Positions 1-6,278 of a stretch of DNA of 14,096 nucleotides are shown here, in pieces. The notes beneath the pieces are model-generated. The model did not search any database. It saw only the letters and a list, made by a program, of their open reading frames with translations, and had not been told where the DNA came from. Location: positions 1-14,096 of the forward strand of contig CACYDE010000204.1 of NCBI GenBank assembly GCA_902773045.1, given 5' to 3'. A program made the translations under genes and the position numbers. Within the stretch, counting starts at the first letter, position 1, and each line of letters starts with the position of its first letter. This DNA comes from an uncultured Ruminococcus sp. GTDB taxonomy: Bacteria > Bacillota > Clostridia > Oscillospirales > Acutalibacteraceae.

Positions 1-149
1 GCTTCGCCCACGCCTATCGGGGAGCGCAGCTCCCCGAACCCCTTCGGTTATCACTCTGAATAACAATATTTATGTCGTTTGCTATAGTTTATTACACGAA
101 CCTGAAGAAATTATCTTGTTTCCTCTGCCGCCGCTCAAAAAGTGAAAAA
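1..149. repeat. G+C-rich hairpin sequence at window edge
   Basis: No gene is seen here. Bases 17-37 form a near-perfect 9-bp stem (TCGGGGAGC / GCTCCCCGA) with a 3-base GCA loop. A second short hairpin follows at 37-49 (AACC / GGTT). There is no T-run after either, so they are not convincing intrinsic terminators, although they lie downstream of the minus-strand gene ending at 150. The composition is much richer in G+C than the flanking DNA, which suggests the end of a dispersed intergenic repeat; this is an inference that only a genome comparison can settle. From 60 to 149 the sequence is ordinary intergenic DNA. Confidence 0.35.
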
Positions 150-539
150 TCACTCGATCCCGAAAACTTCCGATAGAGCAAGAACTGCATTTCTTACACA
201 GTCATCACACTCACAAAGCACAACTCCGCTGTCACGTCCTTTGAGAACTTTACAGACTGTTGCACCCGACTTTTTTTCAAATTCCCCGAGAATCTTCCTT
301 GCAGCCGGAGTCGTTCCTCTGCCCTCTTTAAGCAGTCCTGCAATCATAACCGCTCCGATCAGCGAACCACAGGTCGCTTCCATACATCCCATGCCTACAG
401 CGAATCCCGAAGCCATTTTCAACAAGACATCTTGTGAAACATCAACAAGATCCCCAAAAACCGAAACCACTGCCTGACAGCAATTGAAACCGCTGTGCTT
501 CAATTCAACCGCTTTCTCGGATCTTTCTTTTCTGTTCAT
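150..539 (-). CDS. C_GCAxxG_C_C family cysteine-rich protein
   Basis: A 129-residue soluble protein with the cysteine pattern of the C_GCAxxG_C_C family, thought to be redox-active or metal-binding; no exact reaction is established as far as I know. Visible: a CC pair at residues 20-21 (FNCCQAV), the core GMGCMEATCGSLIGA at about 49-63 with C52 and C57, then C96, C109, C111 and C114 (CECDDC). The length is normal for the family. An in-frame ATG at 569 exists, but the ATG at 539 is chosen because AGGAG lies 7 bases upstream of it and sequence conservation seems to begin there (MNRKERSEKAVEL). It has its own promoter at 601-629 and is divergent from the biosynthetic operon. No role in that operon is implied beyond adjacency. 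Confidence 0.85.
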   Translation of the reverse strand: MNRKERSEKAVELKHSGFNCCQAVVSVFGDLVDVSQDVLLKMASGFAVGMGCMEATCGSLIGAVMIAGLLKEGRGTTPAARKILGEFEKKSGATVCKVLKGRDSGVVLCECDDCVRNAVLALSEVFGIE

Positions 540-600
540 AAAAACACTCCTTATTAATACGCGATCCAAACAAACAATAAATCGCTATATTTTTACATCT

Positions 601-629
601 ATTATAATTGTATGTCGGTTTTCTGTCAA
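601..629 (-). promoter_or_regulatory. Consensus vegetative promoter for the C_GCAxxG gene
   Basis: Read on the minus strand: -35 TTGACA (624-629), a 17-bp spacer, and -10 TATAAT (601-606), an exact match to the sigma-A consensus. The predicted start is near 594, giving a leader of about 55 nt before the ATG at 539. No regulatory repeat is obvious around it. Confidence 0.85.
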
Positions 630-686
630 ATTTATGTCCGTATAACGAAACATATAATGAATAAATAATTAAATTTCTTTAAATGC

Positions 687-715
687 TTGATATTTAGAAA
701 AAAGCATGTTATAAT
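687..715 (+). promoter_or_regulatory. Promoter of the five-gene biosynthetic operon
   Basis: TTGATA (687-692), a 17-bp spacer and TATAAT (710-715) make a near-consensus vegetative promoter. The predicted start is near 722, about 36 nt before the first ATG at 758. The -10 hexamer and start site are covered by the palindrome at 711-736, so a protein bound there would block RNA polymerase directly. The promoter is strong on paper and probably needs repression. Confidence 0.8.
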
Positions 716-736
716 AGTGTAAATTTACACTATTAT
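711..736. promoter_or_regulatory. Perfect 26-bp palindrome, probable operator
   Basis: The half-site ATAATAGTGTAAA is followed immediately by its exact reverse complement, with no spacer; the dyad centre is between 723 and 724. Symmetry breaks at 710/737. The location over the -10 box and transcription start is typical of a repressor site for a homodimeric TetR- or GntR-like regulator. I do not recognise the core GTGTAAATTTACAC as the site of a named regulator, and no regulator gene is present in the window. It could also fold as a short hairpin in the first ~15 nt of the RNA, but the whole palindrome would not be transcribed from the predicted start. Confidence 0.75.
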
Positions 737-757
737 TGTAAAAAGTAGGTTTTTGCT

Positions 758-1945
758 ATGAAAAGTTCAAGCAGCAATAAAAGCATTATATTTTACGGTA
801 CGCCTGCCCACGGACACATTAACGCTTCAACAGCCATCGTCAAAGCTTTGACCGATCATGGCTTTCGAGTGGTGTACTATGCAACGGAAGAATTCAGAAA
901 ATCTGTCGAGAAGAGCGGCGCAGTTTTCGCGGAGTATGATTTCGGAGATATTACATTTGAAACAAGCGTCGGAAGTCAGATCCTGAAACTTTCCGAATTG
1001 ATACTAAAATTCAGCAGTGAAAAGCTTGACGAGCTGACATCCGAAGCAAAAAAAATAAATCCGATTCTCATCATACATGATACCATAGCTTTCTGGGGAC
1101 GAGCGGTTTCGCATAATCTTAACGTCAGCGCAGTTTCGGTAAACACCTTTCTCACGGCATACAGTTACACAAGCAAAACGGCATTAATGTACGCAATGAG
1201 GTTTTCTTTTAAGAGTCTTCGGGAAATCGACTCTATTCCGAATATTATAAAGTACAGAAAAATCGTGAAGCATAAATACGGGATCAAAAAAACAGACATT
1301 CTGAACCTTATCATGAACGGCGAAAACCTCAATGTTTTCACTTATCCTCGCTCGGTTCACCCCGACGGACAGCGTTTCAAAGAAAACTGTTTTTTTCTCG
1401 GACCGTCCTCTGCTGTCAGAGATTCGGGTAAACCGGAGGAAATTACAAACAGCGAGAATCTGATCTACGTTTCACTGGGAACGATTTTTAACGACAATAT
1501 GTTATTTTGGGAAAAAATTCTAAGTCAGTTCGGAAACACAAAATACAATCTTCTCATCTCCTGCGGCAGTCAAGCCGAGAAGCTTTCAAAAATTCAAGTT
1601 CCGAAAAATATTACTTTTAAAAGAAGCGTCAATCAACCCGATGTTCTGAAAAAAGCAATACTTTTTATCTCGGCAGGCGGAATCAACAGCATAAGCGAAG
1701 CGGCGTCAAACGGTGTTCCGTGTCTCTTGTGCCCTCAGCAGAGCGAACAGAAAATAATGTCGGAGGTCATTCAAAAACTGGGATTGGGAAAGATCCTGAA
1801 AAATTATGACAGGATACTCGATGAATCCGAATCTCTTCTGAACGCCTTCAATAGAAATGAAGAATTGATAAACGAGTTTAAAAATGTCCGCATGGACGAA
1901 CTCATTGACAGAATAGAAAAATATATTGAAAAAACGGAGAATTAA
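758..1945 (+). CDS. GT1/MGT-family glycosyltransferase
   Basis: A 395-residue GT-B fold glycosyltransferase related to the macrolide/UGT group, expected to move a sugar from an NDP-sugar to a small, often hydrophobic acceptor in the cytoplasm. The N-terminal domain has the acceptor-side signature GTPAHGHINAS (14-24), with H20 at the usual catalytic position and D108 (IIHDT) a candidate partner. The C-terminal donor domain starts around residue 235 with IYVSLGT and carries AGGINSISEAASNGVP (306-321) and PQQSEQ (326-331). Most relatives have HGG where this protein has AGG. Family length is normal. It is the first gene of the operon; the RBS is modest (AGTAGG). The next ATG is 1 bp after its stop. 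The likely job is glycosylation of the product made by the downstream enzymes. Sugar and acceptor cannot be read from sequence. Confidence 0.85.
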   Translation: MKSSSSNKSIIFYGTPAHGHINASTAIVKALTDHGFRVVYYATEEFRKSVEKSGAVFAEYDFGDITFETSVGSQILKLSELILKFSSEKLDELTSEAKKINPILIIHDTIAFWGRAVSHNLNVSAVSVNTFLTAYSYTSKTALMYAMRFSFKSLREIDSIPNIIKYRKIVKHKYGIKKTDILNLIMNGENLNVFTYPRSVHPDGQRFKENCFFLGPSSAVRDSGKPEEITNSENLIYVSLGTIFNDNMLFWEKILSQFGNTKYNLLISCGSQAEKLSKIQVPKNITFKRSVNQPDVLKKAILFISAGGINSISEAASNGVPCLLCPQQSEQKIMSEVIQKLGLGKILKNYDRILDESESLLNAFNRNEELINEFKNVRMDELIDRIEKYIEKTEN

Positions 1946-1946
1946 C

Positions 1947-2942
1947 ATGAAAAGAATTTTGGTGACCGGTGCTACCGGATTTCTTGGAAAATACCTGACA
2001 AAACAGCTTATCGAAAAAAACTATAAGGTTATCGCGGTGGGAAGAAACGAAAGCGCGGGAAAAAAACTTGAACTTTTGGGAGCGGAATTTTTCCGCGCCG
2101 ATTTCACCGATAAAAAAGCCTGCGAAAATATTTTCAGAGGAATCGACTGCGTTATCCATGCAGGGGCATTATCCACTGTTTGGGGAAAATGGGAAGATTT
2201 TCTGAACATCAATGTGAAAGGAACGGAAAACATATGTCAGCTTTGCGTTGAGAACGGTGTAAAACGACTTATTTACATCTCATCGCCGAGTATCTATTCC
2301 GGAAAGCTTCACCGCTTTGACATCAAGGAAAACGAATATGACAGCAGCAATGAACTTAACTACTATATCAAATCAAAAATAATGGCTGAGAAAATTATAA
2401 GAGAATACAATTCAAAAGGACTGTACACAGTGACAATTCGTCCAAGAGGTCTTTTCGGAATCGGGGATACAAGTCTTATTCCGCGTATTCTCAATGCAAA
2501 CAGCAAGATAGGGATACCTCTGTTCAACGGAGGGGAAAATCTCGTTGACATCACATGCGTTGAAAATGTTGCTCATGCGTGTGTTCTTGCTGTCAACGCC
2601 GAAAATATCAGCGGCGAGGTTTTTAACATTACCAACGGAGAGCCGATGAAATTCCGAGTGATACTTGAAAAGTTTCTTAAAGCTATCAATGAAAAGCCCA
2701 AATACCTCCGGCTCCCATTCAGAGTCGGATACTTGATCGCTTTGCTCTCGGAAAAGATATACAGAACCTTTAACAAACCGGGAGAACCTATACTGACGGT
2801 TTACAATGTCTGTACACTTGCTTTTTCTCAGACTCTCGATATTTCCAATGCAAAAGAAAAGCTTGGATACAAACCCATCAAAACTATTTCGGAGGGAATT
2901 GAAGAATATGGAGAATGGTGGAAAAAAAATAAAAGCCGTTAA
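1947..2942 (+). CDS. Extended SDR oxidoreductase (3-beta-HSD/OleD-like)
   Basis: A 331-residue NAD(P)-dependent epimerase/dehydratase-family protein. The Rossmann nucleotide motif is TGATGFLG (7-14), the catalytic serine region SSPSIYSG (112-119), and the YxxxK pair Y140/K144. PRGLFGIGD (166-174) and the C-terminal LGYKP...EGI...W pattern are typical of the 3-beta-hydroxysteroid dehydrogenase branch, which includes OleD, the reductase of 2-alkyl-3-keto acids. The ATG at 1947 is chosen over an upstream in-frame ATG at 1926 because it follows GGAGA, begins directly with the Rossmann strand (MKRILVTG) and sits 1 bp after the preceding stop. By context it probably reduces a keto or epoxidises/epimerises an intermediate of the operon's product; ketoreduction is the simplest reading. 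A sugar-nucleotide role serving the glycosyltransferase is an alternative. Confidence 0.85.
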   Translation: MKRILVTGATGFLGKYLTKQLIEKNYKVIAVGRNESAGKKLELLGAEFFRADFTDKKACENIFRGIDCVIHAGALSTVWGKWEDFLNINVKGTENICQLCVENGVKRLIYISSPSIYSGKLHRFDIKENEYDSSNELNYYIKSKIMAEKIIREYNSKGLYTVTIRPRGLFGIGDTSLIPRILNANSKIGIPLFNGGENLVDITCVENVAHACVLAVNAENISGEVFNITNGEPMKFRVILEKFLKAINEKPKYLRLPFRVGYLIALLSEKIYRTFNKPGEPILTVYNVCTLAFSQTLDISNAKEKLGYKPIKTISEGIEEYGEWWKKNKSR

Positions 2943-3729
2943 GCTTTATGCATGCGGTTACTGTATTAACGATCTCGGGATCGTATTTAAGGGACAAAAA
3001 AAGGAAAAGCGTCTCTTCCCCGCTCTTGCGGTTCTAATCGAGCATGAAACATTCGGAGATATTTTATATGACAGCGGATATTCGAAACTTATATATAAGA
3101 ATAATATTGTTTCGGTTCTGTACAATACCCTGAACAAAACTTATATCGACTCTGAAAACACGATAACCGCAAAACTCAGAAAAGATTCAAAAAATCCCGA
3201 TGACGTTCACAAAATTATCCTTTCTCACGCTCACCCGGATCACATCGGAGGTCTGAGACTTTTCAAGGATTATGAACTGCTCTCAACAAAAAAAGTTATT
3301 GAAACACTGAAAACAGGCGGTGCGTTCAGTCTGGTGTTTAAAAATATGGTTCCGGATAAGAATATCAAATGTACTGCGGTTGAGAAATGTTCGGAAACAA
3401 CAATTTTTAAAAACTATTTTGACGAGGTCTATGATGTTCTGGGAGACGGCTCCGTCATTGGCATAGAACTGAACGGACATGCGGACGGTCAGCTCGGGAT
3501 ATATCTCCCCGAATTTAAAATATTATTCGCAGCAGATTCATGCTGGGGTCCCGATCTTTTGAGCAAGGTCAAGGATATGAGATTTATTCCGAGACTCATA
3601 CAGAATAACTATCGTGAGTATCTTGAAACGTGCGAAAAGCTGAAAGAATTTTCTCAGAGATATCCCGACGTAAGGATCATATACTCTCACGGAAAAACGG
3701 AGGAAAAACGCTATGAGCAGCAAGCTTAA
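2908..3729 (+). CDS. MBL-fold metallo-hydrolase (lactonase/thioesterase-like)
   Basis: A 273-residue cytoplasmic metallo-beta-lactamase-fold enzyme. It has the full binuclear metal set: HAHPDH (H107, H109, D111, H112), H191 in GHADGQ, D210 in AADSCW and H261 in YSHGK. The overall layout resembles the quorum-quenching acyl-homoserine lactonase group and PqsE-type thioesterases more than true beta-lactamases. The ATG at 2908 is preferred over a frame-open ATG at 2806: GGAGGG precedes it by 11 bases and the homologous region starts soon after. It overlaps the SDR gene by 35 bp and the next gene by 17 bp, implying translational coupling. In this operon it may hydrolyse a thioester or lactone intermediate, or detoxify an end product; the substrate is unknown. 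There is no signal peptide. Confidence 0.85.
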   Translation: MENGGKKIKAVKLYACGYCINDLGIVFKGQKKEKRLFPALAVLIEHETFGDILYDSGYSKLIYKNNIVSVLYNTLNKTYIDSENTITAKLRKDSKNPDDVHKIILSHAHPDHIGGLRLFKDYELLSTKKVIETLKTGGAFSLVFKNMVPDKNIKCTAVEKCSETTIFKNYFDEVYDVLGDGSVIGIELNGHADGQLGIYLPEFKILFAADSCWGPDLLSKVKDMRFIPRLIQNNYREYLETCEKLKEFSQRYPDVRIIYSHGKTEEKRYEQQA

Positions 3730-4993
3730 CGTCCTGAAATATTATCTTATATACAGGTACAGAAAATTCGGAACATCAGACGATCTTAAAAAATTCAGGG
3801 ATCGAAAACTTAAAAAGCAGCTTAAATTCGTAAGCGAAAATTCGGAATTTTACGGCAGTTATAAGGGAAAGTCACTTGAAGATTATCCGATCATAGATAA
3901 AAAAATCATGATGGATAATTTTAATTCTATAAACACCGTGGGTATAGACAAAGAAGAAGCGCTTGAATTTGCTATCGGTTCCGAAAGAACACGTGATTTC
4001 AACCCCGTTTTAAACAATATTACCGTAGGCTTAAGCTCAGGAACATCTCACAGCCGAGGTATTTTTCTTGTGGAAAATACGGAACAGGATAAATGGGCAG
4101 GATACGTTCTTGCAAAGTTTCTTCCGAAAGGGATCCTGTCAAAGTGCAGGATAGCCTTTTTCATGAGAGCGAACAGTAATCTTTATGAATCGGTAGGCTC
4201 AAAAAATATCACTTTTGAGTTTTTTGATATTTACGGAGATATTGATAAAAATATCGATAAACTTCAAAAATTTCAACCCGATATTATTGCGGCACAGCCT
4301 TCCGTCCTTCTGATAATAGCCGATAAAGTTAAAACAGGAAAACTGAGTATCTCTCCGGAAAAAATTATTTCCATCGCCGAGGTTCTCGAAAAAGAGGACG
4401 AGATGATATTAAAAAAAGCTTTTCAAAAGGATATTATCCATCAGGTATATCAATGCACAGAGGGCTGTCTTGCGACAACCTGCAAATGCGGAACACTTCA
4501 TCTCAACGAGGATATTGTCTGCATTGAAAAGGAATATGTTGATGACAAGAGGTTTATTCCCATAGTAACCGATTTTGAGAGAACATCTCAGCCGATCATA
4601 AGATACAGGCTGAACGATGTTCTCGTCGAGAAAAAAACAAAATGCCCCTGCGGTTCGGTTTTTACAGCTCTTGAAAAAATCGAAGGCAGAGAAGATGATG
4701 TTTTTGTTTTTGAAGGAAAAGACGGAAAGCCGGTTTTTGTTTTTCCGGATTTCATCAGACGTTGTATTCTCTTTTCCGGCAACATCACAGACTATATCAT
4801 ACGTCAGGAAAAAAACGGTGAAATTACTGTTTTTGCCGACATCGACCCGACTTTGAGAAATAATGTCATAATTGAATTCGAAAAGCTTTCGGAAGAAAAA
4901 AATTTTATTCTTTCCGAAATACGCTTCAATAATTATTATTACGATAAAAAAAGAAAATTAAAACGTGTGGAATGTTTGAAACAGAAAAATTAA
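3713..4993 (+). CDS. PaaK/F390-synthetase-like adenylate-forming enzyme
   Basis: A 426-residue member of the adenylate-forming (ANL) superfamily, closest in layout to phenylacetate-CoA ligase and the proteins annotated as F390-synthetase-related. Motifs in order: Ser/Gly/Thr-rich P-loop LSSGTSHSRG (107-116), YQCTE (246-250), RYRLND (297-302), EGREDD (324-329), and a basic C-terminal segment KKRKLKRV (412-419) that may supply the second-half lysine. Cysteines at 252, 257, 259, 311 and 313 are arranged as CxC and CPCG, as in PaaK relatives, and could bind zinc. Expected reaction: ATP-dependent activation of a carboxylic acid (perhaps an aryl acid or a beta-hydroxy acid) to an acyl-AMP, then CoA thioester, amide, ester or lactone. 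The start has GGAGG 9 bases upstream; the gene overlaps the MBL gene by 17 bp. The base composition is visibly A-rich (AAA lysines, runs of A). Confidence 0.8.
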   Translation: MSSKLNVLKYYLIYRYRKFGTSDDLKKFRDRKLKKQLKFVSENSEFYGSYKGKSLEDYPIIDKKIMMDNFNSINTVGIDKEEALEFAIGSERTRDFNPVLNNITVGLSSGTSHSRGIFLVENTEQDKWAGYVLAKFLPKGILSKCRIAFFMRANSNLYESVGSKNITFEFFDIYGDIDKNIDKLQKFQPDIIAAQPSVLLIIADKVKTGKLSISPEKIISIAEVLEKEDEMILKKAFQKDIIHQVYQCTEGCLATTCKCGTLHLNEDIVCIEKEYVDDKRFIPIVTDFERTSQPIIRYRLNDVLVEKKTKCPCGSVFTALEKIEGREDDVFVFEGKDGKPVFVFPDFIRRCILFSGNITDYIIRQEKNGEITVFADIDPTLRNNVIIEFEKLSEEKNFILSEIRFNNYYYDKKRKLKRVECLKQKN

Positions 4994-5059
4994 CAACTGT
5001 AAATTGCGGAGAATTTTTTACGCTCGGCTGATTACAAGCAAAGCAAGGAGGAATATTTC

Positions 5060-5989
5060 ATGAGAAAAATAAAAATTACAGGCTGTGCCGGTGCGCTACC
5101 CGACAGAAAGGTTCGGTTCGGAGATCAGACAAGATACAGACTATCGCAGGGTCAGACTCTCCTTGATCTATGTGAATCAGCCATAAAAAACGCACTTGCG
5201 GACGCAAACCTCACCATAGAAAATATCGACTGCATTATCGGAGGCATGGCAACACCTCTTCAGGCTATTCCGTGCAACGCCGCACTTATTCATGAAAGAG
5301 TAGCTTTGGGACGGAATATTCCCGCATTTGACGTCAACAGCTCATGCACGAGCTTTATCACAGCATTTGATCTTGCTTCATATCTTACAGACACAAAACG
5401 TTACAACAATATCCTTGTTGTTTCCGGAGACACTGCTTCGGCTGCACTTAACCCCAATCAGCGCGAAAGCTATGAGCTGTTTTCCGATTCCGCCGCAGCC
5501 TTCATTCTCAGCAGCTGCGGCGATGATTGCGGGGTCATAGATTCGGCTCAAATGACGTGGTCAGAGGGCGCTCATGACACGGAAATAAGAGGCGGCTGCG
5601 CCCTGAAAACTGCATTTCAATTCACGGAGGAAAACAGAGAAGACTATTACTTCGACATGAAAGGAAAAAAAGTTCTCAAACTTTCGGCGAGAAAACTTCC
5701 GCAATTTCTGGACAGTTTCATGGAAAAATCGGGTCTGACTCTCGGCGGCATAGACGTTGTTGTTCCCCATCAGGCGAGCAAGGCGCTTAATATGATAATG
5801 CCGAGACTTAACATAAGTAAAGATAAATACATAGATCATGTCAAAGATTACGGAAATATGATCTCCGCCGCAGTTCCTTTCACACTTTGCCGTGCAATTC
5901 ACGATCAGAGAATACAACGCAATGATGTTGTAATGCTTTTGGGAACGGCAGCAGGACTCACGGCTAATGTATTGGTTTTTAAATATTGA
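5060..5989 (+). CDS. KAS III-like condensing enzyme (FabH/OleA/PqsD type)
   Basis: A 309-residue thiolase-fold 3-oxoacyl-ACP synthase III homologue. The catalytic triad is clear: C96 in VNSSCTSF, H237 in VPHQASKA and N266 in DYGNMISAA. Housekeeping FabH usually has AACSGF around the cysteine and a glycine-rich G.GGG-like C-terminus; here the C-terminus is LLGTAAGLTANV (294-303). That and the operon context argue for a specialised enzyme rather than fatty-acid initiation. It should join an acyl-CoA (or the neighbour's activated acid) with a malonyl or second acyl thioester. The RBS AAGGAGG is strong, 8 bases before the ATG. A 66-bp gap separates it from the upstream gene, with no terminator visible, so it is likely co-transcribed. 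Its stop is followed within 1 bp by a mobile repeat. Confidence 0.85.
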   Translation: MRKIKITGCAGALPDRKVRFGDQTRYRLSQGQTLLDLCESAIKNALADANLTIENIDCIIGGMATPLQAIPCNAALIHERVALGRNIPAFDVNSSCTSFITAFDLASYLTDTKRYNNILVVSGDTASAALNPNQRESYELFSDSAAAFILSSCGDDCGVIDSAQMTWSEGAHDTEIRGGCALKTAFQFTEENREDYYFDMKGKKVLKLSARKLPQFLDSFMEKSGLTLGGIDVVVPHQASKALNMIMPRLNISKDKYIDHVKDYGNMISAAVPFTLCRAIHDQRIQRNDVVMLLGTAAGLTANVLVFKY

Positions 5990-5990
5990 C

Positions 5991-6211
5991 TTAAGGCAAC
6001 ACCGCGAACGCCCGTCTAACGATACCCCAAGGGCATTTGCATCACAATCCAATCAGTCTGCGCCTTGCGGCTTGAATTCTTGGTGTGCTGCCGGCACCTT
6101 GCACCGAATCTGCTTGATCTTTTTCCGTCAGCTCCGCTGCACTACGCATAAGTTCCAGCTGCCAATCACGATGCGCATCTTCGGCACAATCTCTGTGCGG
6201 TATTGCCTTAA
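5991..6211. mobile_element. MITE-like element with 15-bp inverted ends
   Basis: The ends TTAAGGCAACACCGC (5991-6005) and, on the opposite strand, TTAAGGCAATACCGC (6197-6211) match at 14 of 15 positions and bound about 220 bp of G+C-richer DNA with no complete transposase. The element starts 1 bp after the stop codon of the KAS III gene. If the true ends are AGGCAA, the outer TA on each side could be a TA target duplication of the Tc1/mariner-IS630 type. The minus strand is open across most of it, with an Arg/Ala-rich translation; I regard this as a property of the repeat rather than a real gene. I have an unverified impression of similar repeats in Ruminococcus-type genomes. Confidence 0.65.
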
Positions 6212-6220
6212 AATAATAAC

Positions 6221-6255
6221 ATTGCCCCCGAACTCTTTTGAAGTCCGGGGGCAAT
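6221..6255. terminator. Bidirectional terminator between the two operons
   Basis: ATTGCCCCCG (6221-6230) pairs perfectly with CGGGGGCAAT (6246-6255); after one A-C mismatch the stem continues for 3 bp around a loop containing TTTT. On the minus strand the stem is followed by a T-rich run (GTTATTATTTT), ending the pnt operon; on the plus strand by TTAACGTTATTATTT, ending the biosynthetic operon beyond the mobile repeat. The tails are not pure T, but position and stem strength fit well. Confidence 0.8.
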
Positions 6256-6278
6256 TTAACGTTATTATTTAATATCTA

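Noticed and set aside
142..477. Plus-strand open frame of 111 aa
   Set aside because: Fully antisense to the C_GCAxxG_C_C gene, which has the family cysteine pattern, RBS and promoter.
758..5989. Complete Ole hydrocarbon/beta-lactone operon
   Set aside because: No alpha/beta hydrolase OleB, and the ligase is PaaK/F390-like rather than a full-length OleC; only the general logic is similar.
6042..6254. Minus-strand 70-aa frame (Arg/Ala-rich)
   Set aside because: Lies almost wholly within the MITE-like repeat and starts inside the shared terminator; no RBS. More likely a repeat-derived frame than a gene.
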